DNA of 64,000 nucleotides, taken from assembly GCF_003721435.2 (NCBI RefSeq), contig NZ_CP054585.1, forward strand, positions 1,674,001-1,738,000, in the 5' to 3' direction. A program made the translations under genes and the position numbers. The stretch's first letter is position 1. Each line of letters starts with the position of its first letter. Shown in pieces: positions 49,776 to 58,104 of this stretch. This DNA is from Halorubrum sp. CBA1229 (GTDB lineage: Archaea > Halobacteriota > Halobacteria > Halobacteriales > Haloferacaceae). The notes beneath the pieces were generated by a model that was given only the letters and a program-made list of their open reading frames with translations, was not told the origin of the DNA and searched no databases.

Positions 49776-50741
49776 TCAGTCGGACTGCGCGACGCCCGAG
49801 CCGTGCGGGCCGTGTTCGCGGTGGTCGCGGGTGCCGTCGAAGCCGCGACACATCTCGTAAAACACCGCCTCGGGGTCCTTGTTCCACTGCCACTTCCAGC
49901 GCGTCCGGACGAGCAGCGAGATCTTGCGGGCGAAGGAGAGCTCCGGCGTCGTCGACACCGTGTCGTACCCCAGGTTCCGGATGAGTCGGTGGTGGTCCGC
50001 GTACAGCACCGCCGCGAGCAACACCGCCAGCTGGCAGTCCTCGGGGAGGTACTTGATCCCCGCCACGCCCTCCTCGTAGAGCCGCTCCGTCCGGGAGAGC
50101 TCCTCGCGGATCGCGGCCGCCACGTCGGCGTCGAACTCCAGATCGAGGATCTGCTCCTCGCTCACGCCGTGCCGCCGGAGGGTCTCCAAGGGGAGGTAGA
50201 TGCGGTCGCGCTCGACGACGTCCTCCCGGACGTCGCGGATGAAGTTCGTCATCTGGAACGCCTCGCCGAGCTTGGTCGCGTGCGGGAGCGCCGTCGCCTC
50301 GGTCTCCTCGTCGAGCTCCATGATCGCCGTCATCATCCGGCCGACCGCGGCCGCGGAGCCGTCCATGTACGTCTCCAGCTCCTCGTAGGTCTCGTAGCGG
50401 TCGGTGTCGATGTCGCTCTCCATCGCGTCGACGAACGAGTGGACGTCCTCGTCGGCGATCTCGTGGTCCTCCTTGATCTCGGCGAACGCCTCCAACACGG
50501 GGTCTTCGGTCGACTCCTCACCGAGGGCGGCCCGCCGGAGTCGGTCGAGCTCCGCGCGCTGTTCGGCCGGCGGGGCCGTGTCCTCGGCGTCGACGACCTC
50601 GTCGGCGATCCGGAAGAAACCGTACAGCACGTACGTGGCGTGGCGGATCCGCTTCGGCAGTAGCCGGGTGGCGACGTGGAAGGTCTTGCCCGTTCGGCGC
50701 TGAATCCGCTTGCTCCGGGCAACCTGGGTGTGCTCTACCAT
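49776..50741 (-). CDS. crtB: Phytoene/squalene synthase family protein (phytoene synthase)
   Basis: 321 residues. Both aspartate-rich motifs are present: YGFFRIADEVVDAED and NFIRDVREDVVERDRIYLP, with FARKISLLVRTRWKW near the end. It condenses two geranylgeranyl diphosphates to phytoene, the first committed step to C50 bacterioruberin carotenoids. ATG 50741 is the family start (MVEHTQVARSKR). An AT-rich stretch near 50815 could be its promoter. No other carotenoid gene is adjacent. Confidence 0.93.
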   Translation of the reverse strand: MVEHTQVARSKRIQRRTGKTFHVATRLLPKRIRHATYVLYGFFRIADEVVDAEDTAPPAEQRAELDRLRRAALGEESTEDPVLEAFAEIKEDHEIADEDVHSFVDAMESDIDTDRYETYEELETYMDGSAAAVGRMMTAIMELDEETEATALPHATKLGEAFQMTNFIRDVREDVVERDRIYLPLETLRRHGVSEEQILDLEFDADVAAAIREELSRTERLYEEGVAGIKYLPEDCQLAVLLAAVLYADHHRLIRNLGYDTVSTTPELSFARKISLLVRTRWKWQWNKDPEAVFYEMCRGFDGTRDHREHGPHGSGVAQSD

Positions 50742-50933
50742 GCTGACCCCTGACGGTCGGCGAGGAGGGTCGAGAGCGGGTCGCCGGTCATGGGAGAAAA
50801 GTCGGCCTCCAAGAACATAACAGTTCGCACATCCATTGTTATATTCGTTTCTATCCCCGTTGATTCCGTCGCGACTCGACGCGCGTGAAGCGGGCGTCGC
50901 CGGTCGAAAATCCGGTGACTGCGGCGCCTCGAA

Positions 50934-51095
50934 CTAGTAGAACGTGTCGCTGCAGTCGTAGACGACGCCGTGGGCCGGACAGACGTACTTGCAGTGTCTG
51001 TGGTACATCGGCGTCTCGCAGAGGGGACACGGCCGACCGCCCGAATCGGCGGCCGTCTCGCCCGCCGGTTCCCGATCCCCGTCGCCCTCGCTCAT
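50934..51095 (-). CDS. HVO_2523-like zinc finger protein (53 aa)
   Basis: 53 residues. After an acidic start the zinc motif reads PCPLCETPMYHRHCKYVCPAHGVVYDCSDTFY. From memory this belongs to the HVO_2523 zinc finger family, which in Haloferax is also beside phytoene synthase (HVO_2524), so the neighbourhood is conserved. Role unknown. Start ATG 51095 is the one that gives the short conserved form. Confidence 0.8.
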   Translation of the reverse strand: MSEGDGDREPAGETAADSGGRPCPLCETPMYHRHCKYVCPAHGVVYDCSDTFY

Positions 51096-51180
51096 GCGTT
51101 CGGACACGGTCGCAGCGTACATAACCGATTCCCTCCGCGCCGCGGAGACGGCTCGCCGTATCACCGCCGTCCCTTACCAG

Positions 51181-51759
51181 TCAGGCCGACGCCAGCGACT
51201 CGTACACCGACTGCGCGACGCGCTCCTCGCCGAACGGGAGGGTCAACACGCCGCCCCACTCCTCGTCGGTGAGCGCGTCCACCGTCGGCTCGTCCAGTTC
51301 GACCCGCCTGACCTCGGTCCCGTCGAGCGTCATCGACACGACGAACCGCTCCGGCTCGTCGACCGCGCCCGCCGCGGCCAGCCGCTCCTGGAAGGCGTCG
51401 ACCCCGTCGTCGCCGAGCGCGACGTACACGAGGTACTCGCCGTCGTCGTCGAAGACGCCCTCCACCTCGTCGAGGTCGCTCGCGCCGAACAGCCGCCGGT
51501 CGTCGTCGCCGTCGCGGCGGAGCCGCGCCTCGAACGGGGCGTCCGGGTCGGCGTCGACCGCGCCGGCCGGGCCGTCGCTCTCGTCGCCGCTCGCTCCTCC
51601 GTCGGTCGAACCGCCGTCGGTCGAACCGCCGTCTCCGTTTGGTCCGTCGCCGTTCGCCGCGTCTTCGTCCGTCACCGCGGTCGCACCGGCGAATCCGACG
51701 GCGCCGACCGCGCACGCGGCTCCCACACCGGTGAGCATCCCGCGTCGAGAGAGTTCCAT
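51181..51759 (-). CDS. Tat-exported protein of unknown function
   Basis: 192 residues. N-terminal MELSRRGMLTGVGAACAVGAVGFAG is a twin-arginine signal. A low-complexity acidic Gly/Ser/Asp linker (about 33-75) leads to a domain (about 75-192: PFEARLRRDGDDDRRLFGASDLDEVEG...DGTEVRRVELDEPTVDALTDEEWGGVLTLPFGEERVAQSV) that weakly recalls SecD P1-like folds. Likely anchored or secreted. Function unknown. Confidence 0.72.
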   Translation of the reverse strand: MELSRRGMLTGVGAACAVGAVGFAGATAVTDEDAANGDGPNGDGGSTDGGSTDGGASGDESDGPAGAVDADPDAPFEARLRRDGDDDRRLFGASDLDEVEGVFDDDGEYLVYVALGDDGVDAFQERLAAAGAVDEPERFVVSMTLDGTEVRRVELDEPTVDALTDEEWGGVLTLPFGEERVAQSVYESLASA

Positions 51760-51843
51760 ACGCGACCGTTCCCGTCGGGGTTCAAAAGGGTTACACGCCG
51801 ATTCACACCGCTGATAACGGCGATCGGCGTTCTGTCCGCCGGC

Positions 51844-52422
51844 TCACGGCTCCGCGAACTCGACGTCCTCGCGGGTCGTCGTCTCGCCGAACAGCCAGTC
51901 CGCGTGGTCGACGGCGTACTCGCGGTGGTCCTCGGTGATGTAGCCCAGCGCGTCCTCGACGACGACGGGCCGGTAGTCGCGGAGCCCCGCGCTGCCGGCC
52001 GTGTGGAGGACACAGACGTTCGCGAGCGTCCCGCAGATCAGCAGGTCGGAGATTCCGTGGGCGTCGAGGTGCCCCTCCAGCTCCGTCTGATAGAACGCGT
52101 CGTACGTGTGCTTCTCGACGATGTGGTCCGCCTCGCGCACGTCGAGCCCCCCGACGAGCTCGGCGTCCCACGACCCCTCGACGACGTGCTCGCCCCACCG
52201 GTCGAACTCGTCGTAGTAGTGCGTCCCGTCGAACTGCTCCGGCGGGTGGACATCGCGGGTGTAGACGACGCTCGCGCCGGCCTCGCGGGCCCGCTCGACC
52301 AGCGACGTCACCGGCCCGATCGCCGCCTCGCTCGGCTCGGCGTAGAGGCTCCCGTCCGGGTGACAGAACCCGTTCTGCATGTCGACGACGATCACCGCGG
52401 TCTCGGTCGGATCGTACGGCAT
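51844..52422 (-). CDS. Isochorismatase-family hydrolase (nicotinamidase-like)
   Basis: 192 residues. Catalytic aspartate in AVIVVDMQNGFCHPDG (D near residue 13), lysine in IVEKHTYDAFYQTELEGHL, and nucleophile cysteine in DLLICGTLANVCVLHTA. Metal-binding DVHP is present. The sequence fits nicotinamidase or a related amidohydrolase; with nicotinate phosphoribosyltransferase encoded at 58 kb, a role in NAD salvage is plausible but not proven. Confidence 0.9.
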   Translation of the reverse strand: MPYDPTETAVIVVDMQNGFCHPDGSLYAEPSEAAIGPVTSLVERAREAGASVVYTRDVHPPEQFDGTHYYDEFDRWGEHVVEGSWDAELVGGLDVREADHIVEKHTYDAFYQTELEGHLDAHGISDLLICGTLANVCVLHTAGSAGLRDYRPVVVEDALGYITEDHREYAVDHADWLFGETTTREDVEFAEP

Positions 52423-52482
52423 GGGCGGAGGTTGGTGACGCGGATCCAAAAAGGCGAAGCCGGAACGAGCGGGACGGCGCCG

Positions 52483-52536
52483 CCTCGACCGCCGGACGCG
52501 ACCGCAGCGTCACCCTCGACCGCCGGACGCGACCGC
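52483..52536. repeat. 23-nt direct duplication between isochorismatase and regulator genes
   Basis: CCTCGACCGCCGGACGCGAC plus CGC at 52483-52505 recurs identically at 52514-52536, in the spacer beyond the 3' end of the HTH gene. Confidence 0.85.
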
Positions 52537-52558
52537 GTCGACCGACTGAGACCCCGAC

Positions 52559-53080
52559 TCACTTCCGGTGCGCACGAACGAACGCACGTCGCAGCACGGT
52601 CAGGAGCACGTACGTCTCGTACTTCTGCGTCTGACAGTGCTCACAGGGCTGCATGTCGGCGACGATCTCGTCGATGGCGTCGTCGTACCCGTCGGTGAGC
52701 GTTGCGAGCGCGTCCGTGATCTGGGGCTGAACGGCGTCCACCATCTCCTCGACCGCGTCGTCGGCCGACTCCGGGAGCGAGTACGAGAGGACGATCGTGT
52801 TCGCGTGGTAGTACTTCGTCGTCCCCCCGCGGCCCTCCTCGAAGCGGACAACGTCGACGAGGCCGGCGTCCCGTAACTCGTTGATGTGGTGTCGGACCGT
52901 GTTCTCGGTCCGGTCGATGCCGCGATCGGCGAGGCTCCCGTGCACCTCGCTCGCGGTCAGGGCCTCCTCGGACAGAATGTCGAGGACCATCGCCCGCATC
53001 GGTTCGTCGATCGCGTCCGAGACCCGCGTGTCCCGCACCGCGATGTCGTCGAGGCGGTGATCGGTACCGGAGTTGCTCAT
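52559..53080 (-). CDS. ArsR-type winged-helix regulator (probable metal-responsive)
   Basis: 173 residues. HTH at about 25-90 (DEPMRAMVLDILSEEALTASEVHGSL...TENTVRHHINELRDAGLVDVVRFEEGRGGTTKYY). The C-terminal helical part has CEHCQTQKYETYVLLTVLRR, a CxxC that could bind metal. Divergently transcribed from the HMA chaperone and P-type ATPase genes across a 200-nt gap, so it probably controls that metal operon. ATG 53080 is preferred over the upstream in-frame start. Confidence 0.85.
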   Translation of the reverse strand: MSNSGTDHRLDDIAVRDTRVSDAIDEPMRAMVLDILSEEALTASEVHGSLADRGIDRTENTVRHHINELRDAGLVDVVRFEEGRGGTTKYYHANTIVLSYSLPESADDAVEEMVDAVQPQITDALATLTDGYDDAIDEIVADMQPCEHCQTQKYETYVLLTVLRRAFVRAHRK

Positions 53081-53219
53081 ACTGGAACCGAGCGCGAGCA
53101 CGCGGGAAAAAACGGCGGGATGCGAGCGACGCCGACGCCTCTCGACGAATCGGGACCCGAATGACCCGCGAGGGCGAAAGCCCTAGACGACCCGTTTGAC
53201 CGTTCCAACAGCCTATATA

Positions 53220-53227
53220 TGAATTCA
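53220..53227. promoter_or_regulatory. TGAATTCA palindrome in the metal-island divergent promoter
   Basis: TGAATTCA lies just after CCTATATA (53212) and 15 nt before the TATA box of the chaperone gene, in the AT-rich part of the spacer. It is a candidate operator for the adjacent regulator, based on position only. An AGGGC-GAAA-GCCCT hairpin lies farther upstream at 53171. Confidence 0.35.
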
Positions 53228-53242
53228 AACATATCATCTAAA

Positions 53243-53253
53243 AAATACTTATT
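53243..53253 (+). promoter_or_regulatory. TATA box, HMA chaperone/P1B-ATPase operon
   Basis: AAATACTTATT is centred about 32 nt before ATG 53281, giving a very short or absent leader. Confidence 0.5.
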
Positions 53254-53280
53254 GGAGTATGGGCACTACCTCAAACCGTG

Positions 53281-53496
53281 ATGAGCGACACAACGCAGTT
53301 CCGCGTCCTGGACTTCGACTGTCCGAGCTGTGCGAGCACCGTCGAACGCGCCCTCTCGAACGTCGACGGCGTCGAAGCCGTCGAGGTGCATTACTCGACC
53401 GGTCGCGTCGAGGTCGAGTACGACGACGGCGTCGCTGACCCCGACGCCTTCGCACAGACCATCGAAAACCAGGGTTACACGCCCCAGCCCGCCTGA
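53281..53496 (+). CDS. HMA-domain metallochaperone
   Basis: 71 residues, a single heavy-metal-associated domain with the binding pair C14 and C17 (DFDCPSCASTVERAL) and the typical second helix and strand. It hands a soft metal ion to the P-type ATPase encoded 4 nt downstream, which lacks its own N-terminal HMA domain. A GTG directly precedes the ATG; ATG 53281 is chosen. Confidence 0.93.
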   Translation: MSDTTQFRVLDFDCPSCASTVERALSNVDGVEAVEVHYSTGRVEVEYDDGVADPDAFAQTIENQGYTPQPA

Positions 53497-53500
53497 ACGC

Positions 53501-55471
53501 ATGAACGGACAAACGATCACGCGGTACTACCGGAACCACCGGAAGGCCACCGTGACGGCGACGAGCGGCCTGCTCTACGGCGGCGGCTGGAGTCTGGGCT
53601 ACCTCACGAGCTTCGACGCCGCGAGCGCCGCCGTCCTCGTCCTCGCGACGGTCGTGGGCGGCTACGACATCGCCAAGACCGCCTACCACGAGGTCACCAA
53701 CCGGACGCTCGGCATCAAGACGCTGGTGACGCTGGCCGCCGTCGGCGCCGTCGTTATCGGGGAGTACTGGGAGGCCGCGGCCGTGGTCTTCCTGTTCAGC
53801 CTCGGCAGCTACCTCGAGGGCCGGACGATGCGGAAGACCCGGACGGCACTCCAGGAGCTGCTGGAGATGACGCCCGACACGGCGACCGTACGCCGGGATG
53901 GAGAGCTCCGAGAGGTCCCCGCCCGCGAGGTCGAGGAGGGCGAGGTCGTCGTCGTGAAGCCGGGCGGGAAGGTCCCGGTCGACGGAACCGTCGTCGACGG
54001 CGAGAGCGCCGTCAATCAGGCGCCGGTCACCGGGGAGAGCGCGCCCGTCCACAAGGCCGACGGCGACGAGGTGTACGCCGGGACGGTCAACCAAGAGGGT
54101 GCGCTAGAAATCCGGACGACGGGCGCGGGCTCGGACACGACGCTCGAACGCATCATCCGCCGCGTCGAGGAGGCGCAGGAGGCCCAGTCGCCGACGGAGA
54201 GCCTCATCGACCGGTTCGCGAAGTACTACACCCCGGCTGTCATCGTGTTAGCAATCGGCGCGTACGCGGTCACGCAGAACGCGATCCTGTCGCTGACGCT
54301 GCTGGTCATCGGCTGTCCGGGCGCGCTCGTCATCGGGCCGCCGGTCAGCATCGTCTCGGCCATCGGGAACGCCGCCCGGTCGGGCGTGCTGATGAAGGGC
54401 GGCGAACACCTCGAACGCGCCGGCAAGATCGACCTCGTCGCCTTCGACAAGACCGGCACCCTCACGGAGGGCGAGACCCGCGTGGCGACTTCGCCGCCAC
54501 GGCATGACGAGGGCGGCAAAGCCGCCCTCGCTGTCACCGATGTCGAGGGGTTCGGCGTCGCCGACGACGAGGTGCTCGCGCTCGCGGCGACCGCCGAGAA
54601 GAAGAGCGAGCACCACCTCGCCGACGCCATCGTCGACGCGGCCCGCGAGCGACCGACGGCTGCGACGGACGGCGGAGCGACGGTCGTCCAGGCGGACGAT
54701 ACGGACGCCAGCCTCCGGTCGGTCCCCGATCCGGACGACTTCGACGTGGTCGCCGGCAAGGGGGTCGTCGCCCGTGCCGGGGGCCGGGAAGTTGTCGTCG
54801 GCAACCGCGCGCTCCTGGACGACCGCGACGTCGACGTCCCCGATCAGGTCGCCGAGTACGTCCGCGAGCGCGAGGGGCGCGGCGAGACGGTCGTCCACGT
54901 CGTGCGGGACGGGGACGTCGTCGGCGCGATCGCCATGCGCGACAAGCTCCGGGAGTCCGCCCCCGGCGTCGTCGCGACGCTCCGGGACGCCGGCATCGAG
55001 ACGGTGATGCTCACCGGCGACAACGAGCGGACGGCCGCCGCGGTCGCCGAGGAAGTCGGCATCGACGACTACCGCGCCGAACTGCTCCCCGAGGACAAGC
55101 AGTCCGTCATCGAGACGCTTCAGGGCGAGGGCCACGTCGTCGCGATGGTCGGCGACGGCATCAACGACGCACCGTCGCTGGCGACCGCCGATGTCGGCAT
55201 CGCGATGGGCGCCGCCGGGACGGACACCGCCATCGAGACGGCGGACATGGCGTTGATGGCCGACGACCTCGAACGCATCCCGTACGCGGTCACACTGAGC
55301 AAGGCGACGCGTCGGAACGTCCTCGAGAACGTCGGGCTCGCGGTGCTGACCGTGACCGTCCTCCTCGCGGGCGTGCTCACGAGCTACGTCACGCTCGCCG
55401 CCGGGATGCTGGTCCACGAGGCCAGCGTCCTCCTCGTCATCCTCAACGGGATGCGGCTGCTCCGGCACTGA
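53501..55471 (+). CDS. Heavy-metal P1B-type ATPase with CPG motif
   Basis: 656 residues. Actuator VTGESAP, phosphorylation DKTGT at D316, hinge MLTGDNERTA and MVGDGINDAPSLATADVGIAMG are all intact. The transmembrane metal site reads GCPGALVIGPP (C272), a CPG rather than CPC, so the metal is not obvious; zinc/cadmium- or copper-like groups are both possible. There is no N-terminal HMA domain; the chaperone gene supplies it. Two adjacent palindromes (54482-54530) lie in the nucleotide-binding domain. Exports metal across the cytoplasmic membrane. Confidence 0.94.
   Translation: MNGQTITRYYRNHRKATVTATSGLLYGGGWSLGYLTSFDAASAAVLVLATVVGGYDIAKTAYHEVTNRTLGIKTLVTLAAVGAVVIGEYWEAAAVVFLFSLGSYLEGRTMRKTRTALQELLEMTPDTATVRRDGELREVPAREVEEGEVVVVKPGGKVPVDGTVVDGESAVNQAPVTGESAPVHKADGDEVYAGTVNQEGALEIRTTGAGSDTTLERIIRRVEEAQEAQSPTESLIDRFAKYYTPAVIVLAIGAYAVTQNAILSLTLLVIGCPGALVIGPPVSIVSAIGNAARSGVLMKGGEHLERAGKIDLVAFDKTGTLTEGETRVATSPPRHDEGGKAALAVTDVEGFGVADDEVLALAATAEKKSEHHLADAIVDAARERPTAATDGGATVVQADDTDASLRSVPDPDDFDVVAGKGVVARAGGREVVVGNRALLDDRDVDVPDQVAEYVREREGRGETVVHVVRDGDVVGAIAMRDKLRESAPGVVATLRDAGIETVMLTGDNERTAAAVAEEVGIDDYRAELLPEDKQSVIETLQGEGHVVAMVGDGINDAPSLATADVGIAMGAAGTDTAIETADMALMADDLERIPYAVTLSKATRRNVLENVGLAVLTVTVLLAGVLTSYVTLAAGMLVHEASVLLVILNGMRLLRH
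54508..54530. repeat. Perfect hairpin with AAA loop inside the P1B-ATPase gene
   Basis: CGAGGGCGGC-AAA-GCCGCCCTCG: 10-bp stem, three-base loop, in frame within the nucleotide-binding domain (residues about 336-344). A second hairpin (GTGGC...GCCAC) precedes it at 54482-54500. The form matches the three-base-loop palindromes inside elements A and B. Confidence 0.85.
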
Positions 55472-55501
55472 CCAGCGGACACGACGACCACCACTACCAC
55501 C

Positions 55502-56155
55502 ATGACAACGAATTCGACTGCGACCGACGCGATCCAGAGCGGAACCGACTGGCAGGTCGACTACGACGCCGACCCGATCGAAATCCGCGACCCCGTCGCG
55601 GAGGCCCTCGGCGTCCTCGGACCGGGCGACCCGTTCGTCATCACCTATCGAGACGCGGTGAAAGCGGCGGGACACTCCTGTCCGACCGCCTCGGGCGCCT
55701 ACCGGATCGCCCAGCTCGGGCTCGACGCCCTGTATCCCGACGGCTATCCGGTCCGGAGCGAGATCGAGGTTCGAGCGGCCGGCCCGCGGGACGACGCCGC
55801 GTACGGCGTGATGAGCCGCATCATCTCGTACGTGACCGGCGCGACCGAGGACGACGGCTTCGGCGGGCTCGCCGGCGGCTACGGCGGCCGCCGCGATCTC
55901 CTGCGCTTCGGTGCGTTCGATCCGGACACCCCGGACCCGACGTTCCGCTTCCGGCGAACCGACACTGACGAGACCGTCGACGTGACGTACCACGTCGCCG
56001 AGGTCCCCGACGGCGGACCCGCGATCGGGAACCTTCAGGAGATACTCGACGGGTCGGCGAGCGACGAGCAGCGGGCGGCCTTCGCCGACGCCTGGCACCG
56101 CCGCGTGCAGGTCGTCCTCAGCGGCGACTCGCTGTTCACCGTCGACGCCGTGTAG
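55502..56155 (+). CDS. FmdE-family protein
   Basis: 217 residues. The FmdE signature AGHSCPTASGAYRIAQLGLDALYP is at about residues 58-81, with a His-x-Cys metal- or thiol-like pair, followed by SEIEVRAAG, YGVMSRIISYVTGATEDDGFGGL. FmdE proteins were named from formylmethanofuran dehydrogenase operons, but this lineage has no methanogenesis, so it is a stand-alone relative probably serving metal handling. Ends the metal operon, 30 nt after the ATPase. Confidence 0.85.
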   Translation: MTTNSTATDAIQSGTDWQVDYDADPIEIRDPVAEALGVLGPGDPFVITYRDAVKAAGHSCPTASGAYRIAQLGLDALYPDGYPVRSEIEVRAAGPRDDAAYGVMSRIISYVTGATEDDGFGGLAGGYGGRRDLLRFGAFDPDTPDPTFRFRRTDTDETVDVTYHVAEVPDGGPAIGNLQEILDGSASDEQRAAFADAWHRRVQVVLSGDSLFTVDAV

Positions 56156-56257
56156 CTCCAGAGGGAGGATCTGTCCGCTCCGTCGCGGGGTACGCCGGTA
56201 CCCGATCGGGCCTTCTGCACCGACAAACTACTTATCCGGTCGGTCGTAATCGCCCCT

Positions 56258-57970
56258 ATGCGACGGGTTCCCACCCTCCCGGTCGTCCTCGCCGCGATAG
56301 CCCTCCTCTCGCTCGGCGTCGGCGGGGTCGCCGCCGGTCCGGTGGCCGAGAACGTCGCCGCCGGCGATTCCCCGGGAAGCACGACCACCGCCGAGTGCGA
56401 CGCGGGCGACGGCACCGACCTCGTCGGCTGCTGGAACGGGACGCACTACGAGGACGAGCTCTCCTTCAACCAGAGCGACGGGCTCAACGAGTCCGAGCTG
56501 GAGGCTCTGACGCACCTGACGATGGCGCGCGTCGAGCACATCCGCGAGCGGCCGTTCCGAGAGGACGTGCCGGTCGAGACGGTCTCCCGGGAGGAGTTCG
56601 CGAACGGCTCGACCGGCGGGAACAACAGCAGCGAGGCGTTCCGCCGGTGGAACGACCAGGTGTGGGAGGCGCTGTTCGTCGTCGGCGAGGACGCGGACGC
56701 GAACGAGGAGATCGACACGGTGTTCGGCGGCGCCGTTTCCGGCTTCTACTCGCCGAGCCAGAACCGGATCGTCCTCGTCACCGCCGAGGGCGAGGAGCCG
56801 CAGGTCGACCCCTCGACGCTGGCGCACGAGCTCGTCCACGGGATGCAAGACCAGTACCACGGCCTCACGCGGCCGCGCTACGCCAGCGCCACGCAGGACG
56901 GCGACCTCGCGGTCGACGGCATCATCGAGGGGGAGGCGGTCCACATCGAGGAGCGCTACGCCGCCCGCTGTGCGGCCAACTGGACCTGCCTCGACGCGCC
57001 CGACTCCGCCGGCGGGGGCGGCGGACCGGCGGCCGACTACAACTTCGGCATCCTCCAGACCGTGCTCCAGCCGTACTCCGACGGGGCGCTCTACGTCGAG
57101 GAGCTGATCGAGGAGGGCGGGTGGGAGGCCGTCAACGAGACGATGGAAAACCCGCCCGGAAGCACCGCCGAGGTGATCCACCGGAACCCCGACTACGAGA
57201 CCCGCGAGGTGGCGTTCGAGGACGCGGCGACCGGCGGCTGGGAGACGTACCCGGATCAGGGCGTCGACGGCGCCGAGACGACGGGCGAGGCGTCGATGTT
57301 CGTGATGTTCTGGTACCAGAGCTTCGAGTACCGCTACCCGGTGCTCGAGCCCGAGACGAGCGCGGGGGCGAACGTCCGGATCCACACGCGGCCGGACGAG
57401 GAGCTCCGGACCCGCGCGAACTACAACTACGCCCACGAGTCGACCGACGGCTGGGCCGGCGACGAGCTCTACCCGTACCGCGCCGGCGACGGCGACGACG
57501 CCCGCGAGGGCTACGTCTGGGTGACGGAGTGGCAGACCGTCGGCGACGCCGCGGACTTCCGCGAAACGTACCTCACGATGCTGACCGCCCACGGCGACGA
57601 CGAGTACGAGACGGGGCGGGTGTACGAAATCGACGGCGGCGACTTCCCCGGCGCCTACGGCGTCGTGCGTGACGACACCACCGTGACGATCGTCCACGCC
57701 CCGGAGCCCGCCGGCGTGCTCGAACTCCGCCCGAACGCCGACCTCGAACTCCCCGCGACCGACGACGCTGACGGCGACGACGGGAGCGACACCGGACCAG
57801 ACGGCGACGACGGCGACGCGACCGACACCGGCTCGGCGGACGACGCCGGCGACGGCTCGTCCGGTCCGAACGCCTCGACGGACGACCGAGCGCCCGGGTT
57901 CGGCGTGGCGGCCGCTCTCCTCGGGCTGTTGGCGGCGGTGTCGCTGCTCGCGCGGCGCGGACGGGACTGA
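56258..57970 (+). CDS. Hvo_1808-family surface protein with PGF-CTERM anchor
   Basis: 570 residues. Sec-type signal peptide (MRRVPTLPVVLAAIALLSLG...). The middle part has a zinc-protease-like HELVHGMQDQYHG (about residues 190-202) and a downstream glutamate region IIEGEAVHIEERYA, plus several N-x-S/T sites. An acidic Asp/Gly/Thr linker precedes APGFGVAAALLGLLAAVSLLARRGRD, the PGF-CTERM signal for archaeosortase processing and lipid attachment. Surface-anchored; the HExxH motif suggests a metalloprotease, though activity is unproven. Confidence 0.9.
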   Translation: MRRVPTLPVVLAAIALLSLGVGGVAAGPVAENVAAGDSPGSTTTAECDAGDGTDLVGCWNGTHYEDELSFNQSDGLNESELEALTHLTMARVEHIRERPFREDVPVETVSREEFANGSTGGNNSSEAFRRWNDQVWEALFVVGEDADANEEIDTVFGGAVSGFYSPSQNRIVLVTAEGEEPQVDPSTLAHELVHGMQDQYHGLTRPRYASATQDGDLAVDGIIEGEAVHIEERYAARCAANWTCLDAPDSAGGGGGPAADYNFGILQTVLQPYSDGALYVEELIEEGGWEAVNETMENPPGSTAEVIHRNPDYETREVAFEDAATGGWETYPDQGVDGAETTGEASMFVMFWYQSFEYRYPVLEPETSAGANVRIHTRPDEELRTRANYNYAHESTDGWAGDELYPYRAGDGDDAREGYVWVTEWQTVGDAADFRETYLTMLTAHGDDEYETGRVYEIDGGDFPGAYGVVRDDTTVTIVHAPEPAGVLELRPNADLELPATDDADGDDGSDTGPDGDDGDATDTGSADDAGDGSSGPNASTDDRAPGFGVAAALLGLLAAVSLLARRGRD

Positions 57971-58104
57971 GGCCGGGCGCGTCGATGGGACGAGGGGGAC
58001 TCCTGGTGTCGGTCGGCCGAGGCTGACTCCGCGCGTCGGCCGGCGTAACCGATCCCGCTCGGAGACCCGGACCGCTTTTGCTCCCGCGCGAGCGTGTTCC
58101 GCGT

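Noticed and set aside
54248-56098. 616-codon minus-strand frame opposite the P1B ATPase
   Set aside because: Shadow of a clear P-type ATPase and FmdE-like gene; no promoter or family.
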